Source: Primula veris (lineage: Eukaryota; Streptophyta; Magnoliopsida; Ericales; Primulaceae). Taken from it: DNA of 64,000 nt. The stretch is taken from NCBI GenBank assembly GCA_963682055.1, contig OY821740.1, forward strand, positions 41,994,795-42,058,794, written 5' to 3'. Below are positions 38,015 through 51,400 of this stretch, in pieces (positions within the stretch are counted from its first letter, which is position 1; each line of letters starts with the position of its first letter). A program made the translations under genes and the position numbers. Below the pieces are notes generated by a model. That model worked only from the letters and a program-made list of their open reading frames with translations. It ran no database searches and was not told the origin of the DNA.

Positions 38015-39497
38015 ATAAAAGTTTGGTTTAATCGAAATAAATAATCGGTTTAAAACGAATTTGATAGGTATGTTGCTTTGGGGTTTTTTTTTTTTTTTTT
38101 TAAGCAAGAGAGTGTGAGAGTGGGAGTGTATATATATATATATATATGTATATACAATGCAAATTTGCAGTGTCCGACCGATCGGCCAATTTGGCCGATC
38201 GGTCGACTAACCTCTGAAAAATTCCACAGAGGTTGCCCGATCGTCGGCCAACCCTCTCTAAAAAAATTACACTGTTTTTCCAAAGCAGTGGCAATTTGGT
38301 AATTTTACACCTAAAACGTAAATTTGACTTATGGTTTGACCCAGACCATAAACCGTAAGTTAAATTTACGATTCGTAATATTTTTTTTTTACGATTTTGA
38401 CGTGAAAACAGATAAATTACCGTGGAAAAATCCAGCCTCTAAATACCAGGACAACAAAAGAAGGAACAAGGATGCTGACAAAAAGAAAAAAAGACTTGAT
38501 AATAAGTGATCATTGAAATTTCATAATTTTCATATGTTGAAATATCATATACCCCAACTTCATATGTATACTCATCTTCTTACAAATATTGCTCTGAGCA
38601 TTTATCTATTTCAATGCTAATGTTATTATAGTAATCGTTCTCTTGTTTTCCGGTCCAGCCGTTGAAAATGTTAGATTTACTGGATCAGTTGAATGGCACC
38701 TGTAGTTTACAATGATTTCTACTCTTAAAGTAGAAAAAAACATTTAACCCCATTTTAGATTTTCTTCCTTATTATTTATCATAAATTTGAAAATATATAT
38801 ATACAAAATAATATAAACAGAATATTTTTACAACAATTAAAGTGATTACCAACTGGCTCACATATTTTGCATTATTCAGAAGTTCGCCCTAAATTATTAA
38901 AATTGACAATTGAATCCATATACCAATTAGCCATGATTTCTGGACAACCAGTTGAGGGTTTATAGTGCCACATATAACCCTAAAGAATGAACGTCGTCAT
39001 GCCAAAACCCACATGACCAAATCAATAATGAAAAACTTTACGTAGTTAATAAATTTCATGCTTTTTCTGGTAAATCGGTAATTAAATCTCGACCCCGATC
39101 TTTCTTCTCCATTTTGGAGAGATAACTAAATCCAAGTAAAAGCAAACTGGGGTCTTCGGACATAGACTGCATATACCCATATACCACAAAACTGAAAGAA
39201 GACAAACCAGCCTAAGATGGTCAAGAGAAAATAATAAAGATATTGTTTTCATCCACCAGTGCCAAGTATTTAGCTACATTTCTACTATTAATTTGATATC
39301 TTAACTAATTTTGTTCAATTACCACCAGGTGCACGTCCATTAATACAATGAAAACAAACACATTTCCTTAAACAGGAAAAAGTCGCAACCATAAGATTAG
39401 ATTTACAGAGATCCGGAAAAAAGAAATAACAACAACAATAAACGAGGATAATCTGGTTTGCTTGATGTAATGTGAGTGGTTAACTAATCATCAATAG
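38015..39497. other. Spacer between the broken MULE and NTAQ1
   Basis: It contains a short TA run near 38130-38150, the 31-bp palindrome at 38175-38205, and a second hairpin at 38319-38371 in which CGTAAATTTGACTTATGGTT faces an imperfect mirror. These may be outer parts of the MULE, but no matching terminus was found on the other side. From about 38500 to 39497 I see no gene, only the 3' flank of NTAQ1. Confidence 0.45.
38175..38205. repeat. Perfect 31-bp palindrome
   Basis: A 15-bp arm, CGACCGATCGGCCAA, is followed by one T and then its exact reverse complement. A second small stem, AACCTCTG at 38209-38216 with CAGAGGTT at 38227-38234, follows at once. Both are GC-rich islands in AT-rich DNA. 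Confidence 0.95.
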
Positions 39498-42137
39498 CTA
39501 GCTGAGGGAAAATAACTCCTGTAATTGTTTCCAACTCATAATAACACCAAGCTTCTGGGTACAGACTTCATTGTCCAAATCATGTCTTATATCTTTCACG
39601 TCTGCCGATGAGATCTCAATATACTCATTTAGGTTATGCACAGTTCCATCTACAAAATTAACATAAGATATGATAACACTCGAGCTATATTTGATTCTGA
39701 AGGTGATATTAGCCCTTAATGTTGAGTAGTTAAGGTTATTTATGTAGACAATTAGAACTTTAAAACGATCTTTAAGATTTTCGGAACATAATTATTTACA
39801 CTCATTTGGAGAATATGATGTTGGCGCACAAATGTCATACAAAAGCGTTTTTACACATGAAAATTTCTACACAATTTACATCAAAATTTTAAATCCTTTA
39901 GCAGTGAAACCAAATTTATCCAAACACTGCTAGCTTAAATCTCTTTGAAAAAATTGGGATAAAACATCATAATCTACCTTGAGCTGCTATTGCTTCATAT
40001 AAAGGTGGTTCGGCTATCCAGTTTCCTGCGGCATCTTTCATGTGTCTTCTGTCCGATGCAAATGAAAGAAGGAACACCGGAGCATGCACAACACGGAAGA
40101 ACCTGAAATAAATAAAAAACCAAGAAATCTGTTCCTTAATAGTAACATCTAAAGTATTGTAGAGTTATGACATAAGTCGCAATCATAAGTCATATGAGAA
40201 AACATATGTAGTGTTGGTTCTTTTAAATAAATAATCTTTCTGTAAAACAATATAATGAAAAGGAGAGCATAGGATAGACGTTACCTTTGGAATTCAGAGA
40301 AAAGCTGGAAAGATGGGCGGATAGTTTCTGATATATATGATTCCAAAGAAGATGGGAATGGGAGACTCGAGTCCAAATCCCAAACTTGAGGAGAAGAGTT
40401 TTTACTATTCTTCCTCTGTAACAGTACTGTAATATTTCAGCAAGTTGAGAAAAATTATAATAGAATAAACAAATGAAACTCTAATGAAAATTAGCTCTTG
40501 CCTGAACGCAGATGACATGATAGTCCCAAAGAATGACTCCATCAGCTCTCTGGCTGGCCTTTTGGTGCCATAGTGGAACCTGTTTAGTGTTTACCACTTT
40601 AGTTCATTACAAACTTAGTGATACGGTGCTAAAATATCATATAATTGTCAATTTAAAATTAAAGTAAGCAATTAACTTGTAACTTAAAAAAATTACTCCC
40701 TGTGTTAGGGAATAATCATTAAAAACGAAGTCTTCTCCATTTAACAACCAATCATCTGCCGTATTCAGTTACATTGACTTTGAGGAATTAAATACTGAAG
40801 ATATGCCAACTCAACTATTTCTGAAAGTAAACTTACTTACACTAGAACTTCTCGGCTTGGTTTTCTTGTACCTTTTTAAGACATATTAATGTGTGTAGAT
40901 AAAGTAGAAGCAATCATCTATGCTTAAATATCTACAAAAACTAGCTTTCATTGGCCAAAGAACCCTTCTAGACCTTGGCATATATAATTCAACTCATTAT
41001 TGGGATTAAATGGAGAGTCGGTGATCTAACATGTCCCAAAAACTTATTCAGCATTCGGTCAAGTTCCTGTTTCTATCCTCAAGGAGACAAATCATTATTA
41101 ATGAGCTAACGTGCAGATAGACAAAGCTATACAACTTTACGAACCAAACGCAAGCTTAAAAGGGTTGATGTATAGCAGAAAGTAGTCTGGTCTGCCCAAA
41201 ATTAACGGTAATATTAGAATATAGCTGAACATACCAAGACGCAACCATATTATATATGGTTCTATACCTGCTTTTTCTCGTTAGAGATGAAAACAACAAA
41301 TAGATCGGATCCATCTGCCTCAGCTACCCCACTTGTACAGAGACTTTTGCAAAGCAAGTAAACATTCTCCTCACTAGAACACGAAATTAGTAACATTAAA
41401 CTCAAATTTCCCAACAAAGCAAATTGTAAATAGAAAAGCAAAGAAAAAGATTGCATCGTTTACGGAAAAAACATATATGCTTCTTATGAGGATATATATC
41501 ATGAAAGACTTCGTAGTACATTGAGTACTTGCAAATTGGATATAAAAAGCCCATTTTTCATATCATCGATATAAGAAATTCCTTGTATAACTTTAAGCTG
41601 AGCCTGTTAGTGTTATGGCCTAAAAATATTATAATTTTTTTAGTTCTTTAAAACCACCTTTTTTTTCAAGCCACTCAAATAAGAAGCTAAACCAATGCAG
41701 CTTATTTTTCTACTTTTTTCAGTATAGAATGATAAAAAAAAAAAAAAACAAGCAAACAAGCCTTATGATTCATTTATTCTACGAATTAGAAACGAGTTAG
41801 AAACGGAAAATAAAATAAAAAATTAATTGCATGTCTTAACATAGTAAATTATAAACCTGAATTGGATTAGTAAAGTTTTAATAAAAGCTAAGAAATTAAA
41901 AAGGAAGAGATAGGCACGAATGGGAAATTATAAGCCTATTCGAGTATAATTTTTCTATTATAAAAATAAACCTGATCAAATAGTAGTAATAAGAATACGA
42001 GTGATACTGTAAAAAAGTAATAAATAAATTAATGAATAAGTAATAAAAAAAAAAGCAGAAGGAGATTGAAAAGAGTACCAGTAAGATGGAGTGTGATGAA
42101 ACTCGGGTAAGGGTATTTGCACACTCGAACTCGTCAT
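39498..42137 (-). CDS. NTAQ1: Protein N-terminal glutamine amidohydrolase
   Basis: On the minus strand six exons (42137-42079, 41373-41268, 40579-40502, 40415-40285, 40102-39978, 39649-39498) give 216 residues, the usual NTAQ1 size. The enzyme converts N-terminal Gln of proteins to Glu in the cytosol and nucleus, the first step of the Gln branch of the Arg/N-degron pathway. The family triad is visible: Cys20 in [14 protein letters not shown], His76 in [11 protein letters not shown] and Asp94 in [13 protein letters not shown]. Further family blocks are [30 protein letters not shown] and [17 protein letters not shown]. The codon for the catalytic Cys is split by intron 1 (TG|T). Intron 3 begins with GC instead of GT. 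The start chosen is MTSSS at 42137; in-frame Met codons also lie at 42143 and 42182, but the longer N-termini lack family support. It points away from villin. Confidence 0.93.
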
Positions 42138-45100
42138 TACCATAAGTTCGGAATTATCTTTTTTAATTCGATTATTATACAAATAGTATGTTACTATATT
42201 GGAGAAGAATGGAAAATATATTTGTTTTTGTTTTCTTTAACCGGATTTAATTGATTAACTTCATAAATACAGTAAAGGAAACCCCGATTGCTGACGTAAT
42301 AAAAACTACTAATAAAAGTTGGCATATGCATTACCAGTATAACGTATTAGATTCACCGTGACACTCCAATTTTTTTTTGTATTTGTAATTATTTTTCCAG
42401 TTATTTTTTTGTGAAAGTAATGTTTTATTTTAATGTCAACTGTTACATCAAAAAAATATTTGGGTCAAATGTAAATTACCCCCTGAAACTATGAGTCATT
42501 TGCAAATAAACCCCAAATTTTTTTCGCCCTAATTTTCCCCCCCTTCATACCACCAAAAAGAAACACGTAAAAAAGAAACACAAAATAGCAATATCAAATC
42601 AAGAACATATTTAAATAAAAAAATACCATTTAACTGTAGAACAAGATCATTGTATGATTGAAGATTTAACTATTCTGTATTTTTCAGACCAAAACGGCAT
42701 CGTCTTTCAAAAAAAAATTGTTTATATTTTTTGCCACCTCGATTGGATTGCGGCATAAAATTTTGTCTGACTTGTCTAGCTGCTATACCACGCGCCTCTG
42801 GTGACTCCCCATTAAAGGGAGTTTGGGTACCCAGCAAGTCCTGCATCAACACGACGACAACACAGCAATCTAAGGTAACTTTGGTTTAGAAATAAGTCCG
42901 ATAATATACATAGAATTTTAGCAAGAAGGGAGGCGACTCCAACAGTACCCAGACGACACATTAATAGAGACCCCATGTTAGGTGGTAGTATGGTTAAGTT
43001 CGAGGGTTGTTGTACGAAGCCAATGAAGTTCGGGCCGAGGCTGTTGAATAGTATAAAGAAGCACCAAAATAAAAATAAAAATTAATCGGTTTTCGTTTGT
43101 GAATTTGATTTGGTGCCACCTTTCTCAAATACAGTATTACTTGTGATATGTTTATGTACAATGTTCTCGGTTAGAGGAATTTGTTAGGTTAACTCAGTGT
43201 AGCAAACTTGAGAAATCAAGACTATAGTGCTACGCTAGAGAAAAATGTTCTTGTGACTTGTGAGTATTTGATGAAATATTCAGATAATTGTAAGAATACA
43301 GCAATGAAGATCAGTATCGTGTCGTAACCAACATTTTCGTGTGTCCTTTATTCGTTATGTTAGATATTTGGCGGTTTTAGTGACACATATTAATGAGCAC
43401 CTTAAGTTGCGGAATTGATCTTCGCGCTCCATAGAATTGGTTCAGAATTTAATTTACCTTGAGGTCTAGCCTTTTCTCCACTCGGCATGAATAAAATCAA
43501 TAAAATTCATAAGCCATTTTATTTGCATTTAAATACAAAGCTGCTGGTTCTAAAGTTATAGTCGGATATAATTTGATAATGAGAAACATAAACACGAATA
43601 CATAATAAAAATATATTACTTTTTATGACAAGCATGAATATTTACAAGCATGAATATTATATTGTTTACAATACTTCTTTTATTGAGTTTAGTTTAGGAT
43701 TGCAAAGTATAATATTCCAAGGAATGATGAAGATAAACTGCCCCCTTCTTATGATTTCCTGGTACTACACATTGCCTAAAATTTTAATATAATTGGGATA
43801 GCAGCAAACACATTCAAGTGCGTTCTGTTATCTGCATAAAATGAAGGGCCATGTTATTCCTGGCAATAAAGTTCTCTCCTTTTATTATTTCCAGAGTATA
43901 TGCTTTCCTTTTTTTATTTTGCTTTAAAAAATCGACTCCAAAACTTGGCTGATCAGCTTAAAAGTCGATAGTTTTTAGTAATTTGTCCAGAAAAGCAATA
44001 GGTTATAAGCTAAATCGACGTGCTTTTTCGGTTTCAAATAATCCACAGGTCATTTTGTTGAAAAAAACAACCCTGCCTTTCGTTATTAAAAAGCTCGTTT
44101 CTTTTTTAGTAACTGGCCTACACTTTTTTGGTCTTGAAAAAGCACTATAGAGATCGACATCAGCGCTTTATCAGGGAAGATTTTTTTTTCCGAACTTGTC
44201 CCCATTTGTGTTCCATTATCTCTATGTGATTTTTGGTACACGCCAGTTGTTTTTGCACAAGTATATGACATACCTGCTTACACTATTTAATTGAAGTATA
44301 ACATTGATTTTCAGCAATTATGGAAAATCATTCTTATAAAACAAACACATGTTTGATCACTAAGTAATAACCAGTTTTGTAAAGAAGAGGTTGATTTCGT
44401 ACTATTGGGAGGAAAAGTTGTAATAAATTTGGGGGCATTTCTTTATGTTTGATTGAATGATTAGAGAGTTTTATTTGTTTGGTTTAGTACCCTGGGTCTC
44501 TGTTATTGAATGTATATACAAATCAAGTTTCCGATCACTGGTTCTGTATAATACTATTTACATGGCTAGTTGTTTGTATACGAGCTCCTAATGCCCGCTT
44601 CCGAGCTCAAAGCAAGGTTTGTTTTTTCCAAATAAAAAACTAAAATCCGTTTAAAATACAATACATCCTCAAATTTCGGGATAAACATATTCGTTTTGTT
44701 GGTTTTCATTCATCTTTCTTCTTTCCTTTGATGTTTGACACAATACTTCTACTATAATTATGATATATAATATATTGTATGACATTCATGAGACGTTAGC
44801 TTTACTTTTAAATGAAAATAGTTATCACTTTCCAGCATGCTTAACTCACCGAGAAAGTAAAAAGAATCAAATAACTTAGGTACTAAATCCCTTTCAAGCC
44901 ATATCCGGGATCATGAAGCTACCGGCCAAACCGTCCATATATAATTTCTCTCCTTTTTTATTCTCCCCCCTCAAATTATTTTCAATCAGTTGCAAATCAA
45001 CCAGCATTTAATTAATTAGAAAATGACATTTAAAGACTCAGTACTACTTTTTGTAATTGTATGGTTTTAGTCAAAATGAAGTTATTAATTGTGAAAAAAA

Positions 45101-46240
45101 TTAAAATGTCAATTCCGTAAGCCTAGAATGGTGCATTTTAACATTTGACCAAAAGTATTATTAAGGGACCCAAACTATGGTGCGAAGCAAAGGTACGGCC
45201 CTATGGAGATATATTATTGTAGGGACCTAATTGCCTGGATAAGCCATGTACATTTTTCATTTAGAAATCACATGTTATGTTTGTTTCGTGGTACACCTTT
45301 AATCTTTTGAAATTATTATATACAAATACGAACGTAATTTCTTGTTTGCGTGTGTGTGCTTTGGAAGTTATGAGAAGGCGATAACGATGATTGAACAACT
45401 AGGACACTTATTACATAAAAAAAAAGTACATTATGATGCTTTCATCCCTATGCTTTCTTAGTAGTTAAATAATAAGACCAAAGTGACAATTACATCAAAA
45501 TAAGGAAAAAGTACTTTCCTTATGTTTGGGATTTATATAACCCGGTGAGACTTGTTTCGACAACTGAACCGCAATGAACTCGATCATCGATTTTCGAATG
45601 TGTAAGGTCAAGCAATTGTTATGTTGTTGTAAATTACACGTAAAAGTACTAAAGCACTACTTGAATCTTGTAGTATTGGAGATATAACTTTTAATACAGA
45701 TCACGTGAGTGTGGTCAACTAGTTTTGCTAAAATAATAAAGAAAATTAGGCAGATGCATGTAATGAATCATAAGAATGTGACCATGTTTTTGTTCCAAAA
45801 TACCAATAAAAAGGTGACCATGTTAGTATGTTACATATATGTTTGATTGGTACTAATCTTGTGATTCATGTCGTTATTATAATTCTATGGTACATGACAA
45901 GTTTTCCATATCTGTCATGAATCCGATTTTGCATGAAGTGGTGTGATATACACTTCTCATCCTCTTCATTTATACCATTTTTAAATCTTGATATGGGGTA
46001 ATTCGCAAAAACTAAAAAAAACTATGGGTTCAATTACAGAATTTGAAAGTTCATGAGGCTTATTTGCAAAACACCCAAATTTTATAAGGGTAAGTTAAGA
46101 GTGTTACCTTTAATAGACATATTGAATATTTAAATATATATCCCACAAAAATTATTGCTTGAAAATCAAATTGAAACGACATTCTTTTTTTCTCCAACTC
46201 ATCACTCTCTCTCCTCCATGATCAAAAAGCTTTACTCTCA
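42138..46240. other. Intergenic DNA between NTAQ1 and villin
   Basis: This 4.1-kb spacer must hold both promoters of the divergent pair. At 42660-43050 the base composition is richer in GC and one minus-strand frame reads SPEARGIAARQVRQNF, but I recognise no family. Around 42470-42550 and again around 45990-46090 there are phrases resembling an old dispersed repeat (a run about AACTATG, TTTGCAAA and ACCCCAAATTT). Otherwise nothing is seen. Confidence 0.45.
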
Positions 46241-46500
46241 AGTCTCTCTCTCTCTCTCTCTCTCTCTCCCCCACTATGTATATACATACACTTTTCTCTG
46301 TATCTCTACATTCATAATTTAAAATCTTAAAAACCCTTAAAAGCTAGAGAGATAAATAAAAACACAGCACAGCACCACGCAGTAGCAATTATTCAACTTT
46401 TTTGTTCTCTTTTTCTATTTCCCCACTCCTTACTCTCTCTCTACCTCTCTCTCTCTAGCCCTAGGCTTTTACCGGAGAGAGAATCTCGAAAATCTTCGCA
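46241..46500 (+). promoter_or_regulatory. CT-rich leader of villin and start of its 5' UTR intron
   Basis: A (TC)n run at about 46241-46268 and further CTCTCT runs up to 46456 are typical of plant leaders and core promoters. CTTCGCAG|GTGCATG at 46500/46501 looks like a donor, and TGTTTACAG|GAATCTG at 48332/48333 like its acceptor. The coding start lies 90 bases after that acceptor, so the leader probably contains a 1.8-kb intron. This is inference; transcript data would decide. Confidence 0.55.
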
Positions 46501-46819
46501 GGTGCATGCGTTAATCGACTCACATTACTAGTTCCTGACCGATCGTCGTATTGCAGTATGTGTTTCATTTAAATAAAATGGTTATTTTTTCTCAAGAGAT
46601 TTTAAATGTGATTACTTGTTGATATAACTGATTTGGAAACCGATGCATTCTGTTTTAATTCTTGTTAGCACATTCGGTTTTCTATATGTCATCATTCGTT
46701 TTCAGTTTACTGATTCGTTATTTGTTAGGGGATTAGTCTCACAATGGTGGTGTTTTAGCACCCAAAGAATGTATTTATTTCCGGTCAAAACTTTTTGGAA
46801 TGGCGCCTGTACATATCAG

Positions 46820-47070
46820 GTCCGGCGCCTTTTTATGCCGAAATTGTAGAATTTTTTTCAGCCTTTTTTTAACTTTGTTTGAAAAAAATCATACCGTCCG
46901 TAAGAAAAAACCCTAGAAAAAATTCAAAATCTAAACCATGATCTAGTCAAACAATGTATTGTCTTTTACATTAAACCATCAAATAAAATAGGTTTTTCCT
47001 ATTATGGAGGAAAACGACTTCGTTCTACAACAAAAAAAAAACTTTCGTGACCGGCGCCTAAGCTATTTGG
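46820..47070 (+). repeat. Dispersed repeat in the villin leader intron, copy B
   Basis: It resembles 26566-26795 in the same orientation, sharing TTTTTTTAACTTT, ATTGTCTTTTACATTA-like, ACCATCAAA and GGAAAACGACTTC in order, and it ends at GGCGCCTAAGC. The two copies have diverged by many small changes. Confidence 0.6.
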
Positions 47071-48422
47071 ATCATCTGGCTCATGCCAAGACTGTCCCTG
47101 ATGTCTATACAACCGGTATCGGGGTAGTAATAATACTTTCACTGTTGTTACAATCTTGGTGAAAAGATAATATACTACGTAGTAAAGTTTTTCACATGTT
47201 ATTGCGATTTTGCAAAAATATTTAGGCTTTTACCGTTAAAGGAGTGTTGCAGATTTACGATAATATGCAGTAATGTCAAGTTAGGAAGTTGTGTATGTAC
47301 ACGATGTTGCGATGATAACAATGATGACATGATGTAATTCCGAGTGACAATTTTGCAGTTTTGGAGCCTTTTCATAGGAGGTCTCCCCACTAAAGTGATG
47401 AGTATTATATAGCATACATGTATATTTTCTTAAGTATAAAGCACTGCTCAAATTTGACATGGCTGAAAGCAGCATTTTCTTTAATTTATTTGTGAAGAGT
47501 GAGAAATGCGATATGAAAATAAGCACCTTTTTGTAATAGAGTTTTTAAGGAAATATGCCTTGTTTTGGAATGAAATATAACAAGGTTAGTTGGAAATGTC
47601 ATTATAGTACTATGGTTGCCGGTTTTTAACATGGACATGTAAAGTATGGGATAGGAAACAATGCTTTTTACATATGTTACAGGGAATCAATCAATTGTCA
47701 TATGGCTACTTGACTTGTACCCTAAGATATTGTAAAGAAGAAAAAGGAATGGTTAAAATATGATCAGTTTCTGTTTATTATGGGTTTTGAAACAGTAAAT
47801 AAAATTCTTGAAAGCTAGTTTGTAGTATGGGTTTCGGAAGTGAAGAGTTTTTGCTGCGGAGACTGATTGCTGTGGTTGTAAAAATTTAATGGTAATGTGA
47901 TATGTACTACCATTAATAACTCTCGGATTGATGGCATGGACTGATGGACATTAGGTGTTATCACTTCTTTCATTATGAGCTCGAAGATTTTCTTAGGAAA
48001 AATAGGGAAGACATAGTGAGAAAGTATCGCATGGAATTGGATTGTCTGCACGTAGTTCCTGTATTTAGAGCTTTGATAGTATGGCATTTGAAGGATTTCT
48101 AACTTTGTTTAGTATTGTGATATAGCTAAATAGTGTGGATGGTGAGTGCTCTTTCAAATGATTTCTTAAAAAAACACATAATTATGTCATGTTACAGTAA
48201 CTAAAGTTGATGTTAATGGCCAAAATTAGCTGTATACTTTTTTTTTTTTTTTTTTTTGGTACAAGCTGTGTACTTACTTTATTCTCCTTTATCTCTTTGT
48301 AAATTTTGCATCGATTTTCTCCATGTTTACAGGAATCTGATTTTACAGGAAGCTGTGGACTTGGGAAGGTCTTTAATCCGTGGCACTATTTGGAAGGAAT
48401 ATTATAAGAATAGGTGAACATT

Positions 48423-51400
48423 ATGGCGACCTCCGGAAAAGCTCTGGAACCTGCATTCCAGGGAGCTGGGAACAGTCTGTATCCTTGTAAAATTTTGCAT
48501 GCTAAATGAATTACTTTCTTCTCTTTTTGAAGAAAGGTCACTGTATTCTATTTTAATACCCGGTTAGAAATAAATTTTTTAATGTAGAATAGGACTTACT
48601 ACTGGTCAGCATTTTTTCTTTTGTTCAGTTTTTAAGTTTGTTTTGTTTAATAAGACTCCAAATAAAATTCTATTTATAGACATGTATTTTGACAATAAAG
48701 TTGACTCGCAATCTCCAATCTGTGGATAACCTTGATATCAAGAGTTCAGGTGCGTGAAGGTTTTAGACGACTGTGATTTTGTTTTTCAACTTAAATGCCA
48801 AATTATGTGTTCATTGAGACTGTCCCAGTTAGAGATATATTCAGTTCACTTTCATGTGTTAAACTTAATCTGTACTAGAGGCACCGAAATTTGGAGAATC
48901 GAGAATTTTTTGCCTGTTCTTTTGGCAAAATCTGAGTATGGTAATTTCTATTCCGGCGATTCATACATTGTTTTGCAGGTGATTGCTAACTACGTGGCCT
49001 TCCATATTTTGTAAAATTTTCATGTTACTCATTCATCAAGTATTTACATAACAATTAATTTCCAAAAAAAAAAGTATTTACATAAAAAATTACAAAAAAA
49101 AAAAAGTACTTGACACATCCTTATTGGTATAACCTATGCAATATGGTATTCATTGCTGCAGACTACTTCAAAAGGAGGTGCTTATTTGTATGACATACAC
49201 TTTTGGCTCGGAAAAGACACAAGTCAGGTGTGAATGCTGTTTCCTATTCCCTTTATTATTTTCAAAACTACCTTCTCATTGTTTTTCAATATTTTGATAG
49301 GATGAATCTGGAACAGCCGCTATTAAAGTAGTCGAACTTGATTCAGTTCTTGGGGGCCGAGCTGTACAACATAGAGAACTTCAAGGTCACGAGTCAGATA
49401 AATTCCTCTCTTATTTTAAGCCTTGTATAATACCGCTAGAGGGTGGTGTTGCCTCAGGATTTAAGAAGCACGAGGAAGAAAAATTTGAAACGAGGTTATA
49501 CATCTGTAAAGGAAAACGAGTTGTCAGGTTGAAACAGGTACTCTATGTCATTTGGTTTTCAAACTAAAGTATACTCCTCAACACTCACGGAAGTTTGTCT
49601 CGATATTTTATCAAGGCAGGTCGGTGAAAAACCACATTTCTTTCTAGACATTACAGAAAGATTAATCTCATTGGCTCTAAAGATTGTCTTTACGGTTTCA
49701 TATTTTGCAAAGATGGGAAAAGAAGTAGGAACAAATGAAATTAAAAACTCAACCAGATACACTTTAAAGTATCTAACCCAAGATAAAGTTCTTTCTAAAT
49801 GAAGCTGGTGTTTCATCATGGGATAAGTGGGTATCTTAATCTTATATGTTAACCAGGTCCCGTTCCTCCGTTCTTCGCTAAATCATGATGACGTGTTCAT
49901 TTTGGACACGAAGGATAAGATTTTCCAATTTAATGGTGCGAACTCAAATATCCAAGAGCGAGCGAAGGCGTTGGAAGTAATTCAATTCTTAAAGGAAAAA
50001 TATCATGGGGGAGTATGTGATGTTGCTATAGTTAGTAAGTTGCTTGCATTGAGTTTTCTTCAATTACAGATAGAAAGAGCATGAATCATGAGGGAGTATA
50101 TGCTTGAAAGAAGATTTATTTTCTTTATTAATGTTAATGCTTGAACAGATGATGGAAAGTTGCAAACAGAGTCAGATTCTGGTGACTTTTGGGTTACATT
50201 TGGCGGTTTTGCCCCTATTGGGAAAAAGGTTGTTGACGAAGATGATGTAATTCCTGAGAGGACACCTTCTAAACTTTATAGGTATACTTATTTTTGCTTA
50301 ATTATGCTGTTGCAGACCATAGGCTATATTTTACAGCAGCGCTGCTGTTATGATATCTTATAATAAAAAGGACATGTTTCAGAAATGTCTTGATTTTTTT
50401 CATTTTAAAAGAAAATTAGCGGTCACCTTATCAAGAAAATTTATGTAAGTAATCAGATAATCATTAATTTACGGTTTACCAGCAGAGAATTAAACTGTCG
50501 TAGTTCTAAGGAAAATAGTAATATTCGTTTATAGGAAGAACCTAACATGCATATATAGATATATTTAACGTGCCACTCCTGGCACTCGGAAAAACTTCAA
50601 TGGCATGTGCGCGTCATTCACCAATCAGTTAATTTACTAATGATGCTTTAATTAATTTGGAATCATGTAGTTACCACTAATGTTCTTGTTTGAGCTAGAG
50701 TTATCAACTGTGTTTGTTCTGTCTCAGTGAAATAAATCAAGTGATGCATGTTTCATTATGTACTGATATAAAAATATAAAATTAATCTATAGATACTTGC
50801 AATCTCATCCTTCTGCCTCAGCCCTGCTAAAGATGATTTTAAATTTTGCTGTTTGATAAGGTTTTGACTTATTATATACCACTATGAAACTGTAAAATGA
50901 TTAGCCATGAAAGAAATGGCATCATTAGCAATAGCTAGTTTGCAATATTTTTCTTCCTCTGCATTTGCTTATTAGATCTAACTTGCTTGGACTAGGGTTG
51001 AATTTATTAACACGAGTTGCTACTTGCTAAGTGCTGTCAGTTTTTGCAGCATTGACAATGGACAACTTAATCTAGTAGATGGTGAACTTTCCAAATCCAT
51101 GTTGGAAAATAATAAGTCTTATGTGTTGGATTGTGGTGCTGAGTTATATGTTTGGATTGGTCGGGTAACTCAACTGGAAGAAAGGAAAACTGCTTGCCAG
51201 GCTGCTGAGGTAGAATAAACATAGTATATTTTCATAATAATAACTTTGTAAACTTCCCCTATCTCATCTCTTTAGAGTCAATATTAGGACTTTATCGGGC
51301 GTGAAAATAGACCCAAGTCAACTCGTATCACGCGAATCATCCAAGGTTATGAGACTAATTCTTTCAAATCGAAGTTTGACTCTTGGCCATTGGGATCAGC

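Noticed and set aside
42670..42852. 60-codon minus-strand frame with SPEARGIAARQVRQNF
   Set aside because: Composition is gene-like and differs from the surroundings, but I recognise no family and no extension by splicing. A search against transposon proteins would settle it.
42960..43040. Possible tRNA-like text around GGTTAAGTTCGAGGG
   Set aside because: I could not build an acceptor stem or anticodon arm around it.
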